This document shows, piece by piece, positions 8,248-15,626 of a stretch of 36,640 bases of DNA. The stretch comes from Alphaproteobacteria bacterium (GTDB lineage: Bacteria; Pseudomonadota; Alphaproteobacteria; VGDZ01): the NCBI GenBank assembly GCA_016869515.1, contig VGDZ01000026.1, positions 1 through 36,640 of the forward strand, read 5' to 3'. A program made the translations under genes and the position numbers. How positions within the stretch are numbered: position 1 is the stretch's first letter; each line of letters begins with the position of its first letter. The notes under the pieces are model-generated. The model saw nothing but the letters and a program-made list of their open reading frames with translations, was not told where the DNA came from and did not search any database.

Positions 8248-8949
8248 ATGATTCCGCAGATCCTGCGCTGGGCGGCGATCGGCTATGTCGTCATCGCCGC
8301 CGCCAGCAAATCCTATTACTGGTTCCTGCCCAACACGCCGATCGGCGTGGCGCTGGAATTGGCGATGGCGGCGGCGGCGCTGGCTTTCGCGCGCTGGCCC
8401 TGGGCGATGGCGCCGGCGGCGCTGGCCTATGGCTTGGCTTCGGCCCAGTTCTATGGACCCGATCCGAACGGCACTTGGCGGGCAGAGGGACTGAAATCCT
8501 ATCTCTATGCGCCGCGGCAATGCGGGCTCGGGATCCGCTTTCCGGCGTCGCCGCGCGCGGGCGCGGGCGAGGTGCTGGGGCAGCGGGGCGAGATCGCGCT
8601 TTATGCCGATCTGCCGTCGCGGACGGCACTGCGCGCGGAGTGCCTGCGGGTGAACGCGCCCGAGGCCGAATTGGCGGCGCTGTCGGCGCGGATGCTGGAC
8701 GAATGGGCGCGCCGCGCCAAGCTCGAGATCAGCCATCGCGAACAGGTCGCGCGCGGCGACGTCACGGTCATGACCCTGGTCGGCGAAAGCCACGGCCTTT
8801 CGGCCGAAAACGAGAAGACCGTCAATCGGGTCGAGTTGCGGCTGACGCTGATCGGCCGGGGGCTGATGCTGGCGATCGCCATGGCGCCCGGCGATGCGCC
8901 CTGGCCGGAGATGGCCGAACGCTTCCTCACCAGCGTGACGGCGCGATAG
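8248..8949 (+). CDS. Unknown membrane-anchored protein
   Basis: I do not recognise this 233-residue protein. The first 70 residues are hydrophobic and likely make two or three membrane helices (about 5-22, 31-48 and 51-68). A soluble region of about 160 residues follows, with an acidic/alanine helix APEAELAALSARMLDEWARR and strand-like stretches VTVMTLVGES and VELRLTLIGRGLMLAIAM. The soluble part resembles a small alpha/beta domain that could lie outside the membrane. The start is fixed by spacing: the ATG comes one base after the GNAT stop. It ends 10 bases before the promoter of the pseudo-caspase gene. No catalytic motif is visible. Confidence 0.7.
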   Translation: MIPQILRWAAIGYVVIAAASKSYYWFLPNTPIGVALELAMAAAALAFARWPWAMAPAALAYGLASAQFYGPDPNGTWRAEGLKSYLYAPRQCGLGIRFPASPRAGAGEVLGQRGEIALYADLPSRTALRAECLRVNAPEAELAALSARMLDEWARRAKLEISHREQVARGDVTVMTLVGESHGLSAENEKTVNRVELRLTLIGRGLMLAIAMAPGDAPWPEMAERFLTSVTAR

Positions 8950-8959
8950 TTGGTCGGAG

Positions 8960-8987
8960 TTGAAAAACCACGCCGCGCCGCTACCAT
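8960..8987 (+). promoter_or_regulatory. Probable promoter of the pseudo-caspase/FGE gene pair
   Basis: TTGAAA (8960-8965) and TACCAT (8982-8987) are separated by 16 bases, a good alphaproteobacterial sigma-70-type pair. Transcription would begin near 8994, giving a leader of about 20 bases before the GTG at 9014. This argues against the alternative TTG start at 8960, which coincides with the -35 box. Confidence 0.45.
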
Positions 8988-9013
8988 TGATCGGAATCGG
9001 TAGCGAGGCGGCC

Positions 9014-10702
9014 GTGGTTCGGTCAGGGTTAGCCGTATTGTTGGCGATGGTGACGGCGTCCGCGGGACTCGCCTCCGAGCCGCGGTTTCGGGAGCCCAAT
9101 GCCGGAACCGTCGCCATTATCATCGGCAACAAGAACTATCGGCACTCCGAATTGCCAAATGTCGAGCGCGCCTATGAGGACGCCGAGGCCATGCGCCGTT
9201 TTGCGGTGGACGTGTTGGGCGTGCCGACGGAAGACGTCAGGGTACTGCGCGACGCCACCAAGGCGATGATGGAGACGGTTTTTGGAAATTCCTCCAATCA
9301 TCGCGGCCGTCTCCTGCGCCATGGCCACTTGCCCGATCCCGCGCATATCATCATCTACTACTCTGGCCACGGCGCGCCAGGTGCGCGCAACAAGCGCCCA
9401 CATCTCATGCCGGTCGAAGCCCACCCCGATTCGGCCGAGGTCGAGGGCTACTCCCTGATCGACCTTTACGTAAACCTGTACCGCCTCAACGTCACTACCG
9501 CGACGCTGTTGCTCGACACTGGGTTCTCCGGTGCAACACATCGGGGAATGGCGATTTCGAAATCCAGGCCCGTGGCGGCAACGTTGGAACCGCCTTACAC
9601 CGTACCAGGATTGGTGGTCATGACGGCGTCGTCGGGGGCGGAAGCGTCCTATGGCCCGGCGACAAAGACCCATGGCCCCTTTACCGAGTTCCTGTTGCAA
9701 GGGCTTTATGGCGCGGCTGATCGCGGTCCGGGCGGCAATGGCGACGGCCAGATCACCATCGCCGAACTCAAGTCCTATCTCGACCGGAATATGAGCCCGC
9801 AGGTCTTGGCCGCCATCGGCCGCCCACGGCAGGCCGAAGTACTGGGCGATGCCTCGCGCGTGGTCGTTCAATTCGATCCCGGCAAGTTGCCGCTCAGGCC
9901 ACAGATCGATCTCGCCGCCATCGATGCCGCGACCGTCTTCCGATTGCAGCCGATCGAATCGCCGACTGTGAGAGCGGAACCGGGGCCGACGTTTCGCGAT
10001 TGCCCAACCTGTCCCGAAATGGTGACGGTTCCGGCCGGCAGTTTCGTCATGGGTAGCAACGCCGTCGATTCGATGCGCGGCGCGTTTCCCGCACGACGCG
10101 TCGAATTGGCAAGTTTCGGGCTGGGAAGAACCGAAGTCACGATTCAGCAATGGCGGGCTTGCGCGGAGGCCGCCGATTGCAAAGGTGATTTGGTTCGCGA
10201 TGCGCCGGGGACGGAGAACCTGCCGGTCAACGGACTTTCGTGGCAGGAGGCGCAGTCCTACATCGCGTGGCTGCGCAGGATTACCGGCAAGCGCTACCGG
10301 TTGCCGAGCGAATCGGAGTGGGAGTATGCGGCGCGCGGCGGAACGACGTCGCGTTACGTCTGCGGCAACGACTGGCGATGTTTGAACGACATCGCCTGGT
10401 ATTCGCGCAATTCGGGCGGGGCCGTGCGACCGGTTGCGACCAAGCGGCCGAATGCCTTTGGCCTATACGACATGCTCGGCAATGTGGGCGAATGGGTCGA
10501 GGACTGCAGATATTCATCGTTCTTTGGAGCCCCGACCGATGGCCGAGCTTGGGTCGCAAGCAATTGCAAGGCGCGCATTTGGCGGGGCGGAGATTGGGAT
10601 TCTTCACCGGCCGACATGCCGGTGGACAGCCGCTGGAGCGGTGATATCGAATCGCGGTATCGCGCCTACGGTCTGCGCGTGGCCAGAGATTTGGCGCCAT
10701 GA
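9014..10702 (+). CDS. Secreted caspase-fold protein lacking catalytic Cys, fused to FGE/SUMF domain
   Basis: This is a two-domain exported protein of 562 residues from the GTG at 9014. A signal peptide (VRSGLAVLLAMVTASAGLAS) is followed by a peptidase C14-like domain (about 25-290): VAIIIGNKNY strand, the histidine motif IIYYSGHG (His119), and LLLDTGFSG where active relatives have DxCxSG. The cysteine position is Gly170 (codon ggg, 9521-9523), so proteolysis is unlikely. An EF-hand-like GNGDGQITIAEL lies near 245. From about 325 a formylglycine-generating-enzyme-like domain begins with FRDCPTCPEMVTVPAGSFVM, then YRLPSESEWEYAARGG, NAFGLYDMLGNVGEWVEDC and YGLRVARDL. The Cys-x4-Cys pair that real FGEs carry after RGG(S)W is missing. 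The frame is intact and an ATGA overlap couples it to the next gene. Likely a periplasmic binding or scaffold protein; function unknown. Confidence 0.88.
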   Translation: MVRSGLAVLLAMVTASAGLASEPRFREPNAGTVAIIIGNKNYRHSELPNVERAYEDAEAMRRFAVDVLGVPTEDVRVLRDATKAMMETVFGNSSNHRGRLLRHGHLPDPAHIIIYYSGHGAPGARNKRPHLMPVEAHPDSAEVEGYSLIDLYVNLYRLNVTTATLLLDTGFSGATHRGMAISKSRPVAATLEPPYTVPGLVVMTASSGAEASYGPATKTHGPFTEFLLQGLYGAADRGPGGNGDGQITIAELKSYLDRNMSPQVLAAIGRPRQAEVLGDASRVVVQFDPGKLPLRPQIDLAAIDAATVFRLQPIESPTVRAEPGPTFRDCPTCPEMVTVPAGSFVMGSNAVDSMRGAFPARRVELASFGLGRTEVTIQQWRACAEAADCKGDLVRDAPGTENLPVNGLSWQEAQSYIAWLRRITGKRYRLPSESEWEYAARGGTTSRYVCGNDWRCLNDIAWYSRNSGGAVRPVATKRPNAFGLYDMLGNVGEWVEDCRYSSFFGAPTDGRAWVASNCKARIWRGGDWDSSPADMPVDSRWSGDIESRYRAYGLRVARDLAP

Positions 10703-11508
10703 GATATGGCCAAGGCTTGGTGCTTGCTTGGGTCGCGGTGGCGGCGACCACAGTCATGGCGCAGGCCGCCGGACAGGTGTTTCGCGATTGCCCGCAATGC
10801 CCCGAGATGATCGTGGTTCCGGCGGGGAGTTTCGTCATGGGCTCGGGGCCGCACTTGGAGTCCGAAGAGGATGACGAATATGTCGACCAGCGCGAGACAC
10901 CCGCCCGCACCGTGGCGATGCGGGGCTTCGCGCTTGGACGGACCGAGGTGACGTTTCGACAATGGGATGCCTGCGTCGCTTCGGGGGCCTGCATTCATCG
11001 GCCGCATGACGAGGATTGGGGACGCGGAACCCGGCCAGCGATCAATGTCTCGTGGCATGACGCCAAGCAGTACCTCGATTGGTTGAGCCGCACGACCGGC
11101 AAGCGTTACCGATTGCCGAGCGAGGCGGAATGGGAATATGCCGCGCGCGCCGGGACCACGACCCACTATCATTGCGGAAAGAGGGTGCAATGCCTGCTCG
11201 ACACGGCCTGGACCAAGATGAACAGCCATGACCACTCGCAGCGGGTCGCTACGCGCAAGGCCAACCGATTCGGACTGCACGACATGGTCGGCAATGTCTA
11301 CGAATGGGTCGAGGATTGCTGGTTTCCCGATTATACCGCTGCTCCGGCAGATGGGCGCGTGCGGGCCGTCGAAGCCTGTCCACGCCGCACATTGCGCGGC
11401 GGGTCTTGGTTGGTCGGGGGACATCTCGGCCGGCCGGCCAGCAGGCTCGGCTACGATCCAAACTATCGGGGCAACGATATGGGGTTTCGTGTGGCACGCG
11501 ACGAATAG
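10699..11508 (+). CDS. Secreted FGE/SUMF-domain protein, catalytic cysteines absent
   Basis: This 269-residue exported protein consists of a signal peptide (RYGQGLVLAWVAVAATTVMA) and one FGE-sulfatase domain. The domain opens FRDCPQCPEMIVVPAGSFVM, nearly identical to the C-terminal domain of the preceding protein, then ALGRTEVTFRQWDAC, RYRLPSEAEWEYAARAG, NRFGLHDMVGNVYEWVEDC and DMGFRVARDE. The cysteine pair of true formylglycine-generating enzymes, expected after RGGSW, is replaced by VGGHLGRPAS. Oxidation of a sulfatase cysteine is therefore unlikely. The ATG overlaps the upstream stop (ATGA), so the two proteins are made together. They probably arose by duplication of one domain and may act as partners in the periplasm. 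The gene ends 12 bases before the compound palindrome. Confidence 0.9.
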   Translation: MRYGQGLVLAWVAVAATTVMAQAAGQVFRDCPQCPEMIVVPAGSFVMGSGPHLESEEDDEYVDQRETPARTVAMRGFALGRTEVTFRQWDACVASGACIHRPHDEDWGRGTRPAINVSWHDAKQYLDWLSRTTGKRYRLPSEAEWEYAARAGTTTHYHCGKRVQCLLDTAWTKMNSHDHSQRVATRKANRFGLHDMVGNVYEWVEDCWFPDYTAAPADGRVRAVEACPRRTLRGGSWLVGGHLGRPASRLGYDPNYRGNDMGFRVARDE

Positions 11509-11520
11509 GCGCAGCGCCTA

Positions 11521-11608
11521 GGGCATGATCGATCTGTCTTGAACCATAGGGATCAAGACAGATCGCGGATCATGCCCTTGTATTTGGCTCTGGACCGCGA
11601 TCCCTATG
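11521..11608. repeat. Compound palindrome, possible bidirectional terminator
   Basis: In the 180-base gap between two convergent gene pairs, 11521-11542 pairs with 11553-11577. The arms match over 22 positions with only GCG (11565-11567) bulged out, and the loop is 10 bases (11543-11552). A second inverted repeat overlaps it: CATAGGGATC (11545-11554) plus GCGG (11565-11568) is complementary to CCGCGATCCCTATG (11595-11608), with ten bases between the two blocks looped out. The two foldings exclude each other. No T-run follows either stem, so classic intrinsic termination is not certain. A dispersed palindromic repeat is the alternative. The rest of the gap holds nothing I can identify. Confidence 0.75.
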
Positions 11609-11688
11609 AACCGATCGCTGTTCGGGGCGGTCGGTGGACCGGCCGGAAATGACCTGCCATCTTCCGACCAGCGTGACGGCGCGGTGAT

Positions 11689-12504
11689 TCAGAGCGAGCG
11701 GATGTCGCCGTCGAGCGTTGCGCCGAAGCGCTGGAAGAACAGCCGCCAGAACAGCCGGTGCTCGGGTCCCTGGTTGGCGCGGAATTTCTCGCGGCCGACC
11801 TGGTGAATCACCACCACGGTCCCGGCCAGGTTGGGCTTGAGATCGCGATAGGGCTGGGCGCGGTAGATCTGATCGTAGCCGCCGATGCGGCGGTAATGCG
11901 AGAAACCGGCGGTGTGCTCCAGCATGTCCGAGACGATCACCAAACGGCGCGACCCGACCGAGGTGAAGGGCTCGAGCCGCGAGATCGCCTCGATCGAGCC
12001 GACGATCGGCGATTGGTCGTGGGTCGAGGCGACGGTGAACTCGTCGAGCACGACGTCGAGCGGGCGCTTGAAATTGGTGTCGTGGAGCTGCTGGATGCGT
12101 TCGGCGGTCTCGACCAGGACCTTTGCGTCCGGCGCGCGGCCCGGGTTGCAATAGGAGAACACCCGGATCGGCGAGACGTCGGTGGTCTGGGTGATGGTGT
12201 AGATCGACAGCCATTCGTGGCGCGGCAGCCGGCGCGCCTCCTCCAGCACGATCTTGCGCAGATTGTCGGTCTGCAACTTGGTGAGCGGATCGGTGCGGTC
12301 GACCAATACCACCACATGCAGCTTGGGGGCCTGGTCTTCGCGACAATTGGTTTCCTTGTCGACGCTCGGCGGGACGAAGAACACCGATCCGCTCAGCAGC
12401 AGAAACAGCGCCGTCACCGCCATGCCGAGCCCGATCCAGGTCCAGCGGCCGATATCGCCGCGGGTGACCGCGCGCCGAAATCCGGCTGAGGTGCGGCGAC
12501 GCAT
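11689..12504 (-). CDS. Membrane-anchored protein with von Willebrand A-like domain
   Basis: The 271-residue protein has a basic N-terminus, one membrane helix at about 22-45 (GLGMAVTALFLLLSGSVFF), and a periplasmic domain. The domain begins KLHVVVLVDRTDPLTKLQTD, which looks like the first strand of a vWA/Rossmann-type fold followed by Asp-x-Thr-Asp. Further strands are RLVIVSDMLEH and GTVVVIHQVGRE. A full MIDAS (DxSxS) is not present: the sequence is D-R-T-D-P-L-T, so metal binding is uncertain. The ATG at 12504 lies two bases after the upstream stop, so it is cotranscribed with the four-helix membrane protein. I do not recognise a named family. A periplasmic partner or ligand-binding role is inference. 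Confidence 0.72.
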   Translation of the reverse strand: MRRRTSAGFRRAVTRGDIGRWTWIGLGMAVTALFLLLSGSVFFVPPSVDKETNCREDQAPKLHVVVLVDRTDPLTKLQTDNLRKIVLEEARRLPRHEWLSIYTITQTTDVSPIRVFSYCNPGRAPDAKVLVETAERIQQLHDTNFKRPLDVVLDEFTVASTHDQSPIVGSIEAISRLEPFTSVGSRRLVIVSDMLEHTAGFSHYRRIGGYDQIYRAQPYRDLKPNLAGTVVVIHQVGREKFRANQGPEHRLFWRLFFQRFGATLDGDIRSL

Positions 12505-12506
12505 GG

Positions 12507-13985
12507 TCAGATCGCGTAGGGATCGACCCGATCGCGCTTGCGGCGGTTTTCGCTCGCCAGGGTCTCTGCCTGGGCCTTGATGCCCGCCACCCAAGTCGAG
12601 AACGCGTCGATCTCGGCCGCTACGATCTGCTCGACCTCGACCTTGGCTCCTGGGGCTGCGCGCTTGGTGGCGCCGATCACCGTCCACAATTCCGCGCCCA
12701 GCGCGTCGGCGATCTTGGGGTCGGGCTGCTTGATCTGAATGTCGAGGTCGACCGGCTGATTGAAATATGGCGGTGCCGCGGTCCGGCGGCTGGCGCGATT
12801 GGCGTCACGGTAGTCGTTGACGACGACGTTGCACGCGCTTTGCGATTCGGATGCCAGTCGGTCGAAGGCGCGGCGCCGAATTTCGGCGGCATAGCGGGCT
12901 TGATCGAGGCTTTCCATGCTCCTGTCCCAATAGGTCACGCGCTGATCGACTTCGTCGACGCCGTCTTCGGCCAGATCCGAGATTTCCGTCTGCAATTGCT
13001 TGCGTGCGTCCTCGAACGCCGTTTCGGTCGCCAGATAGCGTCGATAGACCGCGCTGTAACCGGGATAGGGATCCTCGGCGAAATATCCCGTCTGCAGCGC
13101 CGCGATGGCGATCATGATGCCGACCAGAAACAGCAGCCAGGAATCGAAGTTGGTGACGCCGAAGAATCGACTCAGCAGGCGCTCGATCACCATCTGCAGC
13201 GCCTTGTCCCAAAACGACTGATTGTCGAGAACGTCGCGATAATGCGCCACCGCCAAGTTGAAAGCGACGATGAGCGCCAAGCCGAGCAATCCGCCGATAT
13301 AGCCCGCCAGCCGGCGCGGCAGCTGGACATGGTGAATGTTGCGGATCACCAGCCAGCCGATCAGGCAGGCGGCGGCGACGTTCACGCCGGTGATGAAAAA
13401 GGCGCGGACCGCGCCGCCGAGCAGGCCGAGATCGGTCGCCAGCCGGAAGAAGTAGGCGTTGAAGCCGGTCTCGACCGACAGCATGACGAATACGCCGCCG
13501 AACAGCGCGATGGGATTGCGCGCCGGCACCGGCAAATGTGTCAGCCGATTGACTTCCTTGAATTTGTGGAAATCGTCGAACGCTTCCAGGCGGTCGACCC
13601 AAAGCTGGCGAAGCTCTTCGGCGGCATTGACCCGGGTTTGCATGGCGCGAGCGCGGATCGTGGCCGGAATATCGCCCAGGTCCGAGGTGTTCTGCTGGGC
13701 GGCGATGCGCTGGACGTTGAGATGCTGTTCGAACAGCACCCGTTCGGCATCTTCGCGCGCGTCGTCGACCACGCGCTGATAGGTGTCGGTTACGCGGCGT
13801 TGCGTGCTGTCGAGGGCGGTATCGGCCTCGTTCGGAAGGTCGTTGGCGCCCTGGCGCGTGGCGATGCGGACGACGTCGAGCTGCCGCGAGACTTTTTCAG
13901 GATCAGGCACGCGATAGCGCGGCTCGACCCCTTGGGGGACGTCGCGGCTGGGTCCGCCGTTGCGGCGCAAGAATCCTCCGAACAT
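12507..13985 (-). CDS. Unknown four-helix membrane protein with coiled-coil arms
   Basis: The 492-residue protein has a long hydrophilic, helix-rich N-terminal arm (about 30-150, rich in Arg, Asp and Gln). Four membrane helices follow near 158-180, 190-214, 226-248 and 281-302, then a second charged helical arm (about 310-400) including ETAFEDARKQLQTEISDLAE, and a soluble tail. No catalytic motif is visible. The layout recalls membrane proteins that oligomerise through coiled coils, but I cannot name the family. The ATG at 13985 has GAAGGAG at a suitable distance upstream. Its stop is two bases before the vWA-like gene, so they form a two-gene operon transcribed leftward from the gap shared with the ABC-transporter operon. 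Confidence 0.75.
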   Translation of the reverse strand: MFGGFLRRNGGPSRDVPQGVEPRYRVPDPEKVSRQLDVVRIATRQGANDLPNEADTALDSTQRRVTDTYQRVVDDAREDAERVLFEQHLNVQRIAAQQNTSDLGDIPATIRARAMQTRVNAAEELRQLWVDRLEAFDDFHKFKEVNRLTHLPVPARNPIALFGGVFVMLSVETGFNAYFFRLATDLGLLGGAVRAFFITGVNVAAACLIGWLVIRNIHHVQLPRRLAGYIGGLLGLALIVAFNLAVAHYRDVLDNQSFWDKALQMVIERLLSRFFGVTNFDSWLLFLVGIMIAIAALQTGYFAEDPYPGYSAVYRRYLATETAFEDARKQLQTEISDLAEDGVDEVDQRVTYWDRSMESLDQARYAAEIRRRAFDRLASESQSACNVVVNDYRDANRASRRTAAPPYFNQPVDLDIQIKQPDPKIADALGAELWTVIGATKRAAPGAKVEVEQIVAAEIDAFSTWVAGIKAQAETLASENRRKRDRVDPYAI

Positions 13986-14028
13986 CGGTGCACTCCTTCG
14001 AGAGTGTCACGGGAATAAATGGTACGTC

Positions 14029-14058
14029 ATTATCGTCTTACAAGTCCAGCGGGTGCAA
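14029..14058 (-). promoter_or_regulatory. Possible promoter of the four-helix/vWA-like operon
   Basis: On the minus strand, TTGCAC (14058-14053) and GATAAT (14034-14029) are 18 bases apart. The -10 matches consensus at five of six positions, unusual in this GC-rich window, while the -35 is weak. The start codon at 13985 lies about 37 bases from the predicted transcription start. The surrounding stretch 14010-14080 is the most AT-rich of this intergenic gap, and the promoter of the divergent ABC operon must also lie here but is not clear. Confidence 0.35.
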
Positions 14059-14114
14059 TAGACGAAAAATACGACCATACGGGAACGAAGCCCGACTCGG
14101 CCTATGGTGGCGCC

Positions 14115-15626
14115 ATGCGCGCTGCCCGTTGGGCTTTGATTTTGCTGGGGTTAACCCCGTTCGCCGCCCAGGCGACGGTGCCGCGCGACACGCTGGTCGT
14201 CGCCACCCAGCTTGACGATCTGATCTCGCTCGACCCGGCGGAGATTTTCGAGATCGGCGGCGCCGAGGTCGCGGCCAATCTCTATCGCCGCCTGATCGGT
14301 TTCGAACCCGGACTATGGGACCGGCCGGTCGGCGATCTGGCGCAAATATGGCAGGTCGAGCGCGAGGGACGGCGCTATGTCTTCGTGCTGCGAACGGATG
14401 CGCGCTTTGCCTCCGGTCGCACCGTGAACGCCGAAGACGTGGTCGGTTCCTGGCGCCGTGTACTGGCGAAGGACAAGGCGCCGGCGGCGGTGTTGCGCAG
14501 CATCGGCCTGAGCCCCGAGCGGCTGTCGATCGCGCAGGGGCAGGTGGCGATCGACCTGCCCGAGGCGCTGGCGCCGGGCCTGGTGCTGGCGGTGCTGGCT
14601 TCGACCGCGGCGTCGGTGATCGACCTTCAAGCCATTGCCGACAAACCCGAGGGCTGGCTTGGGCGCAATTCGGCCGGGGCAGGCGCATTCGAACTGGCGC
14701 ATTGGAGCCCGCAGGAGCGCGTCACCCTGCGCCGCAATCCGCACCATCCCCAGCCGGCGACCATGGCGCGGATCGTTTTGCGCCATGTCGCCGAACCGAC
14801 CACGCAGCGATTGATGCTGCAACGCGGCGATGTCGATCTGGCGCGCAATCTCGGCCCCGATCTCATGGCCGGTTTGGGGCGATTTCCCGATCTTGCCGTC
14901 GCCGCCTATCCCAAGGCCGCGCTTTATTATCTCGCCGTCAATCGCCGCCGTCCGACTTTGGCTGAGGACGGCGCCCTGGCCGCAATCAAATCAGCGCTCG
15001 ACGTGCCGGCGCTGGTGGCGGCGACGCTGGGCGCGCGCGGCCGACCCCATGCCGGCATCGTGCCGGCCGGGTTCCTGGGCGCGGCCGAAGAGGGACATGC
15101 CGCGCCCAAGCCCGCGCCCTGGCCGGCCGGCCTGACGCTCGACGTGCGCGCGGCGCCGCCGACCCTCGACCTGGCCGAGGCGATCCAAGCCCAGCTGGCC
15201 AAGGCCGGCATCGCCGTCGCCATCCAGCCCGGCGATTCCAAGACCGTGCTGACGCGCTATCGCGCCCGCCGCCACGATCTGGTCATTGCGCGCTGGGCGC
15301 CGGACTTCGCCGATCCCCATGCCAATGCCGAACCCTTCAGCCGCAACCCCGACAATGGCGACGCGGCCGGCGAGAGGACTCCGGCCTGGCGCAACGGCTG
15401 GGTCGATGCCGAAGCCATGGCGCTGGTCGAACAGGCGGTGCGCGAATTCGACTCCGAGCGGCGCGCCGCGCTTTATCGCCGGCTCCAGGCGATCCATCGC
15501 CAGCGCGGGCCATTCGTGATCCTGGCGCAGGAGGTCGAGATCGTCGCCATGCGGCGCGGGCTTGCCGGCCTGGTCAATGGTCCGCTGCCGGAAATGCTGC
15601 GCTTCGAAAGCGTGACCAAGCCATGA
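14115..15626 (+). CDS. ABC transporter substrate-binding protein, family 5 (DppA/OppA/NikA type)
   Basis: This periplasmic binding protein (503 residues) belongs to a peptide/nickel-class importer. A signal peptide RAARWALILLGLTPFAAQA precedes the mature TVPRDTLVVATQLDDLISLDP. The phrase NLYRRLIGFEPG and the lobe sequence FVLRTDARFASGRTVNAEDVVGSW are hallmark SBP_bac_5 motifs. I chose ATG 14115 because it begins the signal peptide. An in-frame ATG at 14019 would add 32 hydrophilic residues before it. The stop overlaps the first permease gene as ATGA. The ligand could be a peptide, nickel complex or opine; sequence alone does not tell. Confidence 0.92.
   Translation: MRAARWALILLGLTPFAAQATVPRDTLVVATQLDDLISLDPAEIFEIGGAEVAANLYRRLIGFEPGLWDRPVGDLAQIWQVEREGRRYVFVLRTDARFASGRTVNAEDVVGSWRRVLAKDKAPAAVLRSIGLSPERLSIAQGQVAIDLPEALAPGLVLAVLASTAASVIDLQAIADKPEGWLGRNSAGAGAFELAHWSPQERVTLRRNPHHPQPATMARIVLRHVAEPTTQRLMLQRGDVDLARNLGPDLMAGLGRFPDLAVAAYPKAALYYLAVNRRRPTLAEDGALAAIKSALDVPALVAATLGARGRPHAGIVPAGFLGAAEEGHAAPKPAPWPAGLTLDVRAAPPTLDLAEAIQAQLAKAGIAVAIQPGDSKTVLTRYRARRHDLVIARWAPDFADPHANAEPFSRNPDNGDAAGERTPAWRNGWVDAEAMALVEQAVREFDSERRAALYRRLQAIHRQRGPFVILAQEVEIVAMRRGLAGLVNGPLPEMLRFESVTKP

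Noticed and set aside
8960-9013. TTG start at 8960 for the caspase-fold protein
   Set aside because: The codon coincides with the probable -35 box and would put 18 polar residues ahead of the signal peptide. GTG 9014 fits better.
9014-10702. Pseudogene status for the cysteine-less caspase-fold gene
   Set aside because: The frame is uninterrupted over 562 codons, it has a signal peptide, a plausible promoter and a coupled downstream gene. Loss of one residue is not gene decay.
9960-11508. Diversity-generating retroelement target
   Set aside because: FGE-type folds are common variable proteins of such elements. However, no reverse transcriptase, template repeat or adenine-biased repeat copy is visible in the window.
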